Shown: piece by piece, positions 8,735-18,600 of the stretch | How the letters are laid out: each line of letters begins with the position of its first letter | Numbering within the stretch: the first letter of the stretch is position 1 | Origin: Desulfobacterales bacterium | GTDB lineage: Bacteria; Desulfobacterota; Desulfobacteria; Desulfobacterales; Desulfosarcinaceae | Direction of reading: 5' to 3' | Assembly (NCBI GenBank): GCA_016218685.1 | Contig: JACRDD010000030.1 | Coordinates: forward strand, 1-45,778 | Length of the DNA stretch: 45,778 nt | Made by a program: the position numbers and the translations under genes | The notes under the pieces: generated by a model | Told to the model about the DNA's origin: nothing | Database searches by the model: none | The model's input: the letters and a program-made list of their open reading frames with translations, nothing else

Positions 8735-10210
8735 TCATGCCTTTTTCAAATGCTCTCCAGCCACCCGGGCAACGTCCGACAGGGGGAATTCGGCTCGAAT
8801 CAGTTGCAGGCACTCCAGGTAGTCGCCGCTCAGCTTGCTGCGCTGGAAGCCCTGGGACAGACGGAAGAGCGCCATGGGCAGCCCCTCCAGATGCTTGGCT
8901 TTCTTGACGAGGGTGACCAGGATGCGACGGGCCGCGCCCAAGTCGCCGCTGGCCAGAAAGCATTGACTGACGCGCAGATAGTGGCCGGCGGAGAGCCGCG
9001 GCGGTTTGGCGGTTTGGGAATAGGCCTGGAAGAGCGCGCAGGCTTTGTTGGCGTTGGCCGGATCGGCGCAAAGCAGATCCATCAGTTTGGCGGTGGTTTG
9101 ATGGAATTGGGGCGCTTCCGGGCTTTGGCGGTCAATAGTAAAAAGATGCTGCCATGCCGTAATGTTTTCGGGCGCTTCTTTCAGGACATCTTCCAGCATC
9201 CGGCGCGCTTCGGTGAATTCCAGGGCGCCCATATGCTTTAAGGCCTGTTCCAACCGGGGGGCCACTTTATCTTCCTCGGCGGCGGCGAAGGCCTCCTGAT
9301 CCAGACATCCGGGAATTATTCTGGCGCCCCAGGCCAACAGGGCACCGAAACCCAAACCTCCCAAATGGGCCGCATAACCGACGTTGCTCATCTCGTCGAA
9401 GTGGAGCTGGAACAATTCGTGTCCCATCCAAAACGGCAGCAGCAAAATGGCCGGGAACTTCAAATAATTGAAGTAAAAACCAAGGTTGATGAAAATGCCC
9501 ACGCGCTTGAGCCCGTAAAAGACGGCAAAAGCGCCCATGATGCCGGAGATGGCGCCCGAGGCCCCCACGCACGGCGAGGTGCTGCCGCTGTGCAACAACC
9601 AGAAAAGCACATCGCCGCCCACGCCGGCCAAAAGATAGACGACCGGGAAAACCACATGCCGGCATCCATATTCGATCAGGGCGCCGATCAGCCACAGGAA
9701 AATCATATTGCCGATCAAATGCCCCCATCCGCCGTGCAGGAACATGCTCGAAAACCAAGTCACCAGGCGCGGGAAGGCCGGCCGAAAGCCGTATCGGTAG
9801 GAGACCACGCACTCCATTCGGCTTTCGAACTCGGATCGCAATCGCCGCCACTCTCCTAATCGGGGCTCGGTTTCCGGCCAGATGGCGCCGGCCGCGAGTC
9901 TTCGGCCGAATTCGGCGTTCTCGACGATCGCACGATAGTAGTAATACTGTTTTTCGTCCTCGGAAAGTTTGGCGAAGACGGCATCGTTTTCCGGCGACGG
10001 CGCACTCGCCTGTTGGACATAGCGTTTATAGGCGTCGATCTCCAGGTCGCCCAGGCCGGACACAAAGTAGAATTCCAGGGCCTCTTCCCAGCGGCGGTCG
10101 TCGTCGCGTTGAAAGGCGATAAAAATAAAACAATTAATCAGGATCAAGGCGATGGTCAGCAGCGGCGGGTTGCGCCAACTGAAGTTTTTGGTCAGGGGAA
10201 TGGCAATCAT
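8735..10210 (-). CDS. Rhomboid-family intramembrane serine protease with C-terminal helical domain
   Basis: This 491-residue protein begins MIAIPLTKN behind a GGAATCG site. An N-terminal membrane segment (about 15-33) is followed by an unusually long soluble loop. The rhomboid core then shows FLHGGWGHLIGNM (HxxxN-type helix 2), the nucleophile motif GASGAISG (Ser near residue 220) and a downstream His in AAHLGGLGFG. These are the Ser-His dyad features of active rhomboids, which cleave transmembrane segments within the membrane. Residues about 320-491 are a soluble TPR-like domain homologous to the C-terminus of the convergent neighbour at 7258-8709. The two stop codons are about 25 nt apart. 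The substrate is unknown. Confidence 0.88.
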   Translation of the reverse strand: MIAIPLTKNFSWRNPPLLTIALILINCFIFIAFQRDDDRRWEEALEFYFVSGLGDLEIDAYKRYVQQASAPSPENDAVFAKLSEDEKQYYYYRAIVENAEFGRRLAAGAIWPETEPRLGEWRRLRSEFESRMECVVSYRYGFRPAFPRLVTWFSSMFLHGGWGHLIGNMIFLWLIGALIEYGCRHVVFPVVYLLAGVGGDVLFWLLHSGSTSPCVGASGAISGIMGAFAVFYGLKRVGIFINLGFYFNYLKFPAILLLPFWMGHELFQLHFDEMSNVGYAAHLGGLGFGALLAWGARIIPGCLDQEAFAAAEEDKVAPRLEQALKHMGALEFTEARRMLEDVLKEAPENITAWQHLFTIDRQSPEAPQFHQTTAKLMDLLCADPANANKACALFQAYSQTAKPPRLSAGHYLRVSQCFLASGDLGAARRILVTLVKKAKHLEGLPMALFRLSQGFQRSKLSGDYLECLQLIRAEFPLSDVARVAGEHLKKA

Positions 10211-10261
10211 GGCGATTCCAATCCTGATTCATGGGAGGCGTGCGTCGCTCGGAAATGTGGA

Positions 10262-10286
10262 GCAGGGCGGGTTCACCCCGCCCTGC
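10262..10286. terminator. GC-rich hairpin downstream of the solute-binding gene
   Basis: A 10-bp perfect stem, GCAGGGCGGG (10262-10271) with CCCGCCCTGC (10277-10286) and a 5-nt loop, sits between the stop of the solute-binding gene and the start of the rhomboid gene on the minus strand. There is no U-tract, so it may be a pause site or 3' stabiliser rather than a full intrinsic terminator. Confidence 0.45.
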
Positions 10287-10303
10287 CGATCCGAATTCAG
10301 GGA

Positions 10304-11068
10304 CTATTTGGAGTATTTCTCCCACATCCGATCGATCGTTCCGTCGGCGTGCATTTTGGCAAGTTCGGCGTCGACTTTGGCCATGAACCCTTCTTTGTCG
10401 GCGATGTTTTTGCTTTTCTTGCTGATGGCGAAGAAGGTGCCTTTCTTTTCGGCGAACGGCTGGCCCAGCGGGGTAATCTGATCCTGAATGCCCAGTTGCT
10501 TGGCGGCCCATATGGCCGAATGCAGGTTGCTGACATAGCAGTCGATACGGCCCGCGGCCAATTTCTTAAGATTCAATTCGGAAGAGGCCTGCTCATCCAC
10601 GGTGATCTTACCCGCCTTGACCGCTTCTTCAAATTCCTTGGTTACGAAAAACCCCGCATTTTTACCGACGGTCTTGCCGTACAAGTCCTCGATGGTACCG
10701 GTCTTGAATTTGGGCAGATCTTCTTTGCGCACAATCACATAGTGGGCTGACCAGTGCATGGGGGTTTTGGAGTATATGATCTCGTTTTCGCGATCCGCGT
10801 TGTAATAGATCTGCAGCGTCCCATCCAGTTCGCCGGTTTGCAGATCACTCCACAGCCGTTTGAAGGGCAATAATTGGATATTGGCTTGGACCCCCAGCCG
10901 TTTGGACAGCTCCATCCAGATATCGTAATCGAGGCCTTTCATCTGTCCGTTTTCCTGAAAGATCAGGGGGGATACGTTTTCGACGCCGGCCAGTTGAAGC
11001 GTTTCACCGAAAACGGCGGGCACCCAGATAAGGGTCAGAAGCGAGAGCAGAAGTAACGATTTTTTCAT
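10304..11068 (-). CDS. Periplasmic solute-binding protein, family 3 (PBP2)
   Basis: The product is 254 residues beginning MKKSLLLLSLLTL, a classical signal peptide likely cut after VFG. The start at 11068 is supported by TAAGGAGACAATAC upstream; the longer frame lacks these features. Family-3 features include PLIFQENGQMKGLDYDIW near residue 40 (the G-x-D/E-x-D-xW entry motif), then LPFKRLWSDLQTGELDG, IEDLYGKTVGKNAGF, and a C-terminal DRMWEKYSK. Such proteins bind amino acids or similar small ligands. No ABC permease or ATPase gene is present nearby; instead a chemoreceptor gene lies 89 nt upstream on the same strand. It may serve as a ligand presenter for that receptor or work with a remote transporter. 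The ligand is unknown. Confidence 0.85.
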   Translation of the reverse strand: MKKSLLLLSLLTLIWVPAVFGETLQLAGVENVSPLIFQENGQMKGLDYDIWMELSKRLGVQANIQLLPFKRLWSDLQTGELDGTLQIYYNADRENEIIYSKTPMHWSAHYVIVRKEDLPKFKTGTIEDLYGKTVGKNAGFFVTKEFEEAVKAGKITVDEQASSELNLKKLAAGRIDCYVSNLHSAIWAAKQLGIQDQITPLGQPFAEKKGTFFAISKKSKNIADKEGFMAKVDAELAKMHADGTIDRMWEKYSK

Positions 11069-11157
11069 GTATTGTCTCCTTATAGAATATGCTTTGGTTT
11101 GATATTCAGTCCTGCCCCAAATGGTCTGAGGGCGCGGAACTGCGTGGTATCGCACGT

Positions 11158-12732
11158 TCACACCTTGAATCGACCCACCATCTCCTTGAGCTTGGCGGCC
11201 AAGCCGGTCAAGTCCTCGGCGCTCATGCTGAGTTGGGAGGTACCGTTGGATATTTCCGCAGTGGATTGATTGACCATGGCGATCTCGCCGGCGATCTCCT
11301 TAGAGACCGTATTGCTGCTGCTGACATTTTCGTTGACCGATTGAATGCCTTGAGAGGCTTGCGATACATTGTTGGCGATCTCTTCGGTGGTCACCGACTG
11401 CTCTTCCACCGCGGCGGCGATGGTGGATACGATATCGTTCACATCCTTGATGATTTTCTGAATTTGGCCGATCTCCGTCACCGTGCCGGAGGTCGTGGTC
11501 TGGATGGCCGATATCTTGGCCTTGATCTCCTGGGTGGCCGCGGCCGTCTGTCGGGCCAGCTCTTTGATCTCATTGGCGACGACGGCGAACCCTTTGCCGG
11601 CATCGCCGGCCCGGGCCGCCTCGATGGTGGCATTCAAGGCCAACAGATTGGTCTGCTCGGAAATTTCCGTGATGGCTTCCGTAACCTTGCCGATCTCTTG
11701 GGCTGCCACGCCGAGTTCATCGACCTTAACCGACGTATGGTGCGCCTGCTTTACGGCCTCTTCCGTGATCGTGCGGGCCTTGTCGGAGTTTTTGGAGATT
11801 TCGCCGATGGTCGCCGTCATCTCCTGGGCCGAACTGGCGATGATGCCGATGTTGGTCGAGGCCTGCTCCATGGTGGCCGCCACGGAATCGATATTGGCAC
11901 TCATCTCTTCGCTGGCAGCGGCCACGGAGTTGGCTTTGGTGGACATCTCATCCGCGCCCTGGGACATCTTGTGCGACAGACTCGACAAGTCGCCCGAAGA
12001 GTTGCTGAGCACATCCGCATTTTTGGAAATGTCGGTGATCATTTTTTGCAGACTTCCCAGGAACTGATTGATCAACCCTGCCAATTCGCCGATCTCGTCC
12101 TTGGAGCGCACTTCCAACCGCATGGTCAGATCGCCCTCGCCGTTGGCGATATCACCGACCCGCTGCACGATAGCCTTGATCGGCCGGTCGAGAAGCCTTT
12201 TTACTGCCAGGGACATGCCGACGAACAAAATCGCATCCAAGAGAAATACCCGCAGAAAAAGATAGACGAGACTTTCTCGAAGCTCTTTTTGCATGAACTT
12301 TTTGGTAATAAAGACTTCGATATTTCCGAGCTCTTTGCTCTCTTTTTGGACCGCTCGAACGGCGGACAGGACATCCTTCTCGATATCTTCCTTTTTAAGA
12401 ACGACGGGCGCCCCACTCTTTTCATCGCGGCGCACCGACAAAAAGGGCTCTTTGGCTTTATTCTCTTTGATAAATACGGCGTGAACCCGAGGGTCCTTCA
12501 TTTCCGAGGCGACCACCAGTTGCCCGAGCTCGGGATTGAGATCCCACAGCGCAGCCACGATGTTGATCGACAAACGGTGCGCCACGGACTCGGTCAGGGC
12601 GGACAGCTCCGAAGTCATGCGAGACTTGAGCGAGACATAATCGAATACGCCGAAGCCGAATAGAATGACCGAAGTGAGCAAAATGATGGCCATATTCAGC
12701 TTTGCCTGAAGGGTATGCCACTTGATTTTCAC
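11158..12732 (-). CDS. Methyl-accepting chemotaxis protein
   Basis: This is a membrane chemoreceptor of about 524 residues. The N-terminus [11 protein letters not shown] leads into a membrane segment (about 11-34), a sensor region of about 140 residues, a second membrane segment, a HAMP region ([21 protein letters not shown]) and the long coiled-coil signalling domain with the hairpin tip around [15 protein letters not shown] and [14 protein letters not shown]. It clusters in the inner membrane and controls CheA. I place the start at a GTG (12732) just before KIKWHTLQ; a TTG at 12774 is in frame but has no ribosome site, so the start is uncertain. No che genes are in the window. The downstream solute-binding gene may supply the ligand. 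Confidence 0.9.
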   Translation of the reverse strand: MKIKWHTLQAKLNMAIILLTSVILFGFGVFDYVSLKSRMTSELSALTESVAHRLSINIVAALWDLNPELGQLVVASEMKDPRVHAVFIKENKAKEPFLSVRRDEKSGAPVVLKKEDIEKDVLSAVRAVQKESKELGNIEVFITKKFMQKELRESLVYLFLRVFLLDAILFVGMSLAVKRLLDRPIKAIVQRVGDIANGEGDLTMRLEVRSKDEIGELAGLINQFLGSLQKMITDISKNADVLSNSSGDLSSLSHKMSQGADEMSTKANSVAAASEEMSANIDSVAATMEQASTNIGIIASSAQEMTATIGEISKNSDKARTITEEAVKQAHHTSVKVDELGVAAQEIGKVTEAITEISEQTNLLALNATIEAARAGDAGKGFAVVANEIKELARQTAAATQEIKAKISAIQTTTSGTVTEIGQIQKIIKDVNDIVSTIAAAVEEQSVTTEEIANNVSQASQGIQSVNENVSSSNTVSKEIAGEIAMVNQSTAEISNGTSQLSMSAEDLTGLAAKLKEMVGRFKV

Positions 12733-12861
12733 TTTTCCACCGCCGTATTTTCTGAAAATTCCGGAGCCCGGCAATATCGACAGATAATGCCGGCGTTGGA
12801 CCCGACGAGAGCTATATCGGTCATCGACCCGAAAGCTTTAGCCTGAATCCCCTGTTTGTCT

Positions 12862-15684
12862 TTAAAAAGCGTAGCCAATGGACAGATGAAACTGGCCGGC
12901 CGATTCGCCCTCGCGGCGGTCGAGCTTGTGGCCGTAAAAGACGCCGATGGGGCCGATGGGGGTGACGTATTGCAGGCCCAGGCCGGCGGACCAGCGAAAG
13001 TCGTCGCCGCCGGCCGCGACTTCGGTTTCGCGCACGCTGCCGGTGTCCACGAAGGCGGTCAGCTCAAAATCATAGCCCAGATCCAGGCGGGCCTCCAGAC
13101 TGCCGAGCAGGGCCAGGCGGCCGCCCACCGGACTGCCGTTTTCATCGAAACGCAGCAGGTTCTCATCGAAGCCGCGCACGCTGTTGGTGCCGCCCAGAAA
13201 GAAGAGTTGGTCCTGGGGCGAGACCTCGCCACTGTACTGGTTTAGATATCCCACGCCGGCCCGGGCCGCCAGGGTGACCTTTTCCACGACCTCCTGATAA
13301 GCCCGCAGGTCGAGGCGATACCTGAGAAAATCGTCCAGGGTATCGTCCAAGCCCTTGGAGACATCCACGGAAAAACCGACCAACTGGCCGCGCTTGGGTC
13401 GAATGAACGAATCCCGGCCGTCATACTGAACCGAAGGCGTGACGACGAAGACGGTGCGGTTTTCGAAGGCATCGGGGTTTTCGGATGCCGTGGCGCTCTC
13501 TTCGAGGGCGTATTGTTGGCGCTGTTCGAGGCGCGACGCCAGGCCCACGGTGTTGTTGGCCTTCCACTCGTGAAAAAAATTAAGCTTCGCGCCCTGGGTT
13601 TCGGTGCCGAAATCCTGGTTGAAGGGTTCGCTGACCTCGCCGTAGAGGCCGGCCTTGGCCTGGATCGGCAGGCCCAGGAAGCGCGGTTCGCCCATGCCCA
13701 GGTCCCAGCGGTAGCCCACCTCGCTGAGCTGACCGCTCACGGAGGTATCCTTGCCCGTGCCCAGAAAGTTCAGATCACCGATCTTACTGCGGCCGAAGAA
13801 CCCGGTATCGGTTTGGTAGCCGCCGCCCAGTTCGAAATAGTAAGGCTTTTTTTCCACGGCACCGACCATCAGATCGACGGTGGATTCTTTCTCCTTGAGC
13901 CCGATGGGAACCACCTGCACCGAATCGAAAATATTCAAATCGCGCAGGTTGCGCTGGGATTCCAGAACTTCCTGGAGCACAAACGGATCGCCGGGCGCAA
14001 GATCCACTTCGCGGCGCATGAACCGCTCCCTGGTTCTGAAATTGCCCAGGAAGAAAACGTCGCCCATGCGCACCGCGGGTCCTGGTGTGATGTCATGCAC
14101 GATATCGACTCGGGTTTGGTCCGGCGACATGCTTTGGGCCGCCTTGACTTCGGCGTGGGGATAGCCCATTTGGGCCAAGTGGGCGCTGATGCGGTTTTCG
14201 TCATTCTGGAGTTTGAAGGACGTATAGGGAGCCCCCGCTTGCAGATCCAGTTCGGTCGCCAGCGGATCTTTGGGCAGTCCGTCGCCGCCCTGCCGGGAAA
14301 TGCTGCCCACCAGGGTACGAACGCCCTCGTCGACGGTGAGCGTGACAGTCACGCCGGCGTCCTCCGCCGTTTTTACTTCCGACTCGACCTGGACGTTCAA
14401 AAAGCCGTGGGAACGGTAGAGGGCGGCCACGGCCGTGATGTCTTCCCTCAGGGTCTCGGCCACGAAGGCCCCACTGCGCAGGCGGCCGGAGGGTCGGGTC
14501 AACATCTGCTTGCGCAACGTTTCGCTCGCAAGATGTTGGTTGCCTTGAATATTCAAAGCGGTAACGATGTGCCGCCGCCCTTCTTCGATCTCGATGGCGA
14601 TCTCCCGTTGGGCAAGCCCCTGCGCATCGCGGGAGGTTTCCTTTGAAAGTACTTTGACATCGGCGAAGCCGGCCTTCAAATAGCGCCGTCGAATGTTCTG
14701 CACCGTTCGGCGCTGGCCGATGCTGCCGAGGTTGCCCACCTTGAACAGCACCATTTCCTTGCGCAGGCGGAAGCGCGAAAAGTGCTTGTTGCCCAACAGC
14801 CGGATCGTGTAGTAGGGACCTTCATCGATGATAAAATCGCAAATCACGCTGTTGCTGCCGGCATCCCGATGCTCCTTGGCGGTGATCACCACCTCGGCAT
14901 AACCCTGCTTGCGGTAGTAATCGGTGAGCTCGCGTAAATCTTCCCTGAGTTCTTCGTTTTCGAAGCGGCCGCCACCCCAACTCAAGAAGGTCGTGCGCCA
15001 GGTCTTCAAACGCGGGAGGATGCGGGCCTCGGAGATGGCCCGGTTGCCGATCAGCCGCACCTTCTCCAGGCGGTAGTACTTGCCCTTGTCGAGCGTCACG
15101 CGCAAATGGTAGTGGCCGTCATGGGGGTCCTCGGTCCAGGTGATCCGCACCTTTGGATCGAGATAGCCTTCGGTGCGATAACGTTGGGCCACGGCCTGCT
15201 CCTGATCGGCCATCTTGGCTTCGAAAAAAAGGTCTCCGGCCGCGACGGTCATGGCGTTGAGCACATCTTTTTCGAACAGGGGATAGGCGCCGCTCACGGC
15301 AATGGTTTTGACGCGTTTATAGGGACGGATGGTAAAGAAAAGCGCCATGCCCTGGGGTCGCGCCTGGTTGTCCACCCGGGCACTGGCAATTTGGGCCAGG
15401 GCCTTGAGCGCCTCATCGATGCGCGCGGTGGTCAAGGGGTCTCCCGGCTTCAGGCGGATCAGGGAAAGGGCCAACCGCTCCCAAGGCACGCCATTGGGAT
15501 GCTGATCTTCTACCTTGACATGGACCTCGGCTACCGTTGTGGGCAGGCCGGCCCACATGGCATCCTCGGCCCAGGCTGCGCTGAAAGACAAAGCCCAGGC
15601 CAGCAGAACCAGGAGCGGTACACGCACCCGCCCGCCGATGGGCATGTGGCTGAAGCACGTTCTCAAAAGATCGCGGCCCCTCAT
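12862..15684 (-). CDS. Outer-membrane assembly protein, BamA/TamA (Omp85) family
   Basis: This is a 940-residue Omp85 protein. A signal peptide is evident (VPLLVLLAWALSFSAAWA). Several POTRA-type repeats follow (for example YRLEKVRLIGNRAIS, YTIRLLGNKHFS, IVTALNIQGNQHLAS, RMGDVFFLGNFRTR), each ending in patterns such as YYRKQGYAEV or YLKAGFADV. The C-terminal about 330 residues form a 16-strand-type barrel with the lid-loop motif VRGF in GGTNSVRGFDENLL and a terminal aromatic residue in SIGYAF, which is the insertion signal. Its start overlaps the tamB stop by 4 nt (ATGA), so the pair is translationally coupled. Pairing with TamB favours a TamA role, but the POTRA count exceeds that of classical TamA. 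An internal ATG at 15645 is an alternative start. Confidence 0.9.
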   Translation of the reverse strand: MRGRDLLRTCFSHMPIGGRVRVPLLVLLAWALSFSAAWAEDAMWAGLPTTVAEVHVKVEDQHPNGVPWERLALSLIRLKPGDPLTTARIDEALKALAQIASARVDNQARPQGMALFFTIRPYKRVKTIAVSGAYPLFEKDVLNAMTVAAGDLFFEAKMADQEQAVAQRYRTEGYLDPKVRITWTEDPHDGHYHLRVTLDKGKYYRLEKVRLIGNRAISEARILPRLKTWRTTFLSWGGGRFENEELREDLRELTDYYRKQGYAEVVITAKEHRDAGSNSVICDFIIDEGPYYTIRLLGNKHFSRFRLRKEMVLFKVGNLGSIGQRRTVQNIRRRYLKAGFADVKVLSKETSRDAQGLAQREIAIEIEEGRRHIVTALNIQGNQHLASETLRKQMLTRPSGRLRSGAFVAETLREDITAVAALYRSHGFLNVQVESEVKTAEDAGVTVTLTVDEGVRTLVGSISRQGGDGLPKDPLATELDLQAGAPYTSFKLQNDENRISAHLAQMGYPHAEVKAAQSMSPDQTRVDIVHDITPGPAVRMGDVFFLGNFRTRERFMRREVDLAPGDPFVLQEVLESQRNLRDLNIFDSVQVVPIGLKEKESTVDLMVGAVEKKPYYFELGGGYQTDTGFFGRSKIGDLNFLGTGKDTSVSGQLSEVGYRWDLGMGEPRFLGLPIQAKAGLYGEVSEPFNQDFGTETQGAKLNFFHEWKANNTVGLASRLEQRQQYALEESATASENPDAFENRTVFVVTPSVQYDGRDSFIRPKRGQLVGFSVDVSKGLDDTLDDFLRYRLDLRAYQEVVEKVTLAARAGVGYLNQYSGEVSPQDQLFFLGGTNSVRGFDENLLRFDENGSPVGGRLALLGSLEARLDLGYDFELTAFVDTGSVRETEVAAGGDDFRWSAGLGLQYVTPIGPIGVFYGHKLDRREGESAGQFHLSIGYAF

Positions 15685-18600
15685 CGAAATTGTACCCTGA
15701 AGATCAACTCGCCGCCATAATTGCCGGCTGTATCCTGAAAGCCGCTGGCCACAATGTGCTCCAGCATACGATACTCGGAGACGGCGCGCTGGACGCGCTC
15801 GACATTGTCTGACTCCAGCTCATACTTGATCGACAGCCGGGGGGTCAAGTTCTTGCCCACTGTCAATTGGACCCGCTCTTGGCTGTCGGAATCTTCTTTC
15901 GGCCCGGTTTCCATCTCGAAGATGTCCACTCCGGTTTTATCCTTGATGTCGTCGCTGAGCGTAGAGGCCATCAGCGAGGCCATCATCTGTTTGGAGCTGC
16001 CGGCGCCCTCACCGGTGTTGGCGGCCGATTCGGTATTCGTGCGGCCCAACAGGATCAGCGAGAGGATGTTGGCATCCGATTCGGGCGGATCGGAGTTCAA
16101 TTTCAGCAACAGGTTGTCCGGTGTTCCGGTCAGCGACAGGGTCACCAGCCACTGGCGGATCTGGGATCTGGCCATGATATCCAGGGTCGGCTCGATGCGC
16201 TGGGGGTTGAGGAAATCCACCACCCCGCGCTGGACTTCGAAGGCGCGTCCCTGGAAGAGCACCTCGCCCGAGCGCACGTAGGCGCGGCCGTTGAGCAGGG
16301 GGTTGGCGGCTGTTCCGGTGATTTTCAGATCCGGCACGATCTCCAGGCGGCACAGGTTGTTGTCCACCAGAAAGGGGTAGCGGTGGGTAACGGTGACATC
16401 CAGGCCGATGGCCTTCATCCACTCCGGTGACGGCGCTGTCTCGGGCAACTGCTCGGCGCGCTGGGGCTGGACCAGGCGCAACGAGAGCAGGTCATAGCGC
16501 ACATCCTTGTAATAGGAGCCTTCCAGCAACACCACCTGCCCGTCCAGCACGGCCTGACGGGCCTCGCCTTTCAGGTTCAGATCGGCCCCGACCGTAAGGT
16601 CCATGGTGTCGGGCCAGTGCAACGGCAGCGATTGTGCGTTCAAGGTCAGGGCGAAGCGGGAGGGCTGCCACGCTTCCAGTTGAACTGTTCCGTTGAGGGC
16701 AAAGCGGCCGTCGTCCAGCATTCCCGAGAGCGCATCCACGCTGAGCATTTGCGGGTTCAGACGGATGCGGCCATTGAGGTGGCGCACGGTTTGGTCCAGA
16801 TCGGTAAAGATGCAGCTCATCTCCACCGGCTCCAATTCGGCCTGCCACTGGACGGCGCGCCAGGGTCCCTCGGCGCGCAGATCAATCTTCAGCTCGCCGC
16901 TGGCGCGCTCCACGCTGTCGGTAAACGGCGCCAGGGCCGCAAACGGCAGGCGGCCTGTGACGGTGGCCGTCAACACTTTATCCAGGTGGCCCGTGGCCGC
17001 GGCGGTCAGATAGCCCTCGTTGAGCAACGTGAGCCGGGTTTGGGGCAGCCGCACGACGCCGTCGGCCATGTGCATCTCCAGCGTTTCGAGGCCGATCAGA
17101 TCGGACTTCTGGTAGCTCAACTGGGTGTCCCGCAACGCCAGATCGGCCTTGAGCGCCTTGGGCGCATGCCAGTTGCCGGCCGCCCGCAGGCTGCCCGAGA
17201 GCCGCCCGCCCCACTGGTCGTCGAGTCCCAGGGCCAGATAGGGAGCCAGATCGGTCTGGTCGAAATCGGCGGAAAGCTCGAAAAGGCCGGTATCCGTGCG
17301 GGCCTGGCCGTTCAGTTGAAAGGTGAGATCGGCGGCCAGGGTCAACTGCCGGTCGCGCAGTCGGGCTTCGATCGTAAAATCGTCCCAGGCTTTACCATTT
17401 ATAAGGGGCTTGCGGATCAACACCTGGGCCTGAGCCTGGGGATGATCCAGGCTGCCCTGGGCATCGGCCGAAAGATTCAGCCGGCCGTCGACGGGATAGG
17501 CTTGCTGCAGCGCCACCAGATGGCGCAACTCTATGTTGGCTGCGCGCAAGGTGGCGCTGAAACGTTCGTCGAAGGCATACCAGCCGCTGCCGGTCAACTC
17601 CTGCCCGGGGGCCACGGCGAGGGCCAGGCGCGCCACATGCAGGGTCTGATCTTCCAGCCGGCCGGCCACGGCGATGGAGGCCAAGCGCTGGCGCCCCAGG
17701 CGCAAGCCCGAGCCATCCATTTGAAAGGCGCCTTTCAGGCGGGAAGCCGGGCCGTCGATGTCGGCCGAAAAGGCTAACGCCCCCTGCCCCTTGGGAAGAA
17801 AATCCTCCAGGAAAAAGGCCTTGGCCTTGAGATCGGCGGTCAGGAGCGGATCGTCCAGCCAAAGGCCATCCGGCTTTGCCTGCCAGCGTGCCTGGCCGTT
17901 GAACTCGGCGGACGAGCGGCCCTTGGAAAGTTGCAGGGAAGAAATCGTGAGGCCGCCGTCGGCCCAGGCAGCGGCACCCTTGGCGCGCAGATCGAGATTT
18001 TGCCAGCGCACGGGGCTGTCATCCAGGGTCAGACGGGCCGTGGGACGCTCGAAGGTACCGCCGCCTTGCAGTTTGGCCTCGATCACGGTGTTGACCGGCA
18101 GGTCGTCGTAGAAATCGGCCAGATCCAGGCCCCGGCCCGAAAGGGTCAGCGTGAAGCCGGGGTCGGCGATGGGATCGCCCTGCGCATCGAAGAGATGCAA
18201 GCGGCCATTGCCCTCGACACTGCCTTCGCGATTTTTCACGGTCAGGCGCGGCACCTGGAGGATGCCATCGGCGCCCAGATCGGCGCTGGCGCTCAATTGA
18301 CCGAAGCGCCAGCCTTCCATGGAAAGATCTTCGCCGTGCAACTCCAGGTGGGCCTGGGGATGCTGCCAGGGCCCCTGACCGTTGAGCTTGGCGCCGGCGC
18401 GGCCCCGGGGCAGGTAAATGTCGAAGAAATCTCCCAGCGTGGCCAGGTGACCGGAAGCCAAAGCGGCCTCGGCCGAGAAGGTGCGCCGGGTGGTATCCAA
18501 CTCGCCGGTGGCCTGCAGCGTGGTGTCACCGAGGGCGGCCGAAAGCCGCGACACCATCAGGTGCCCGGCTTGCCAGCGGGCTGCCCCGGCAAGACTGCCG

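Noticed and set aside
13513..14646. Long plus-strand reading frames opposite tamA, tamB and other GC-rich genes
   Set aside because: They mirror real genes in high-GC DNA, are rich in Arg, Gly, His and Pro, and lack ribosome sites and family motifs.
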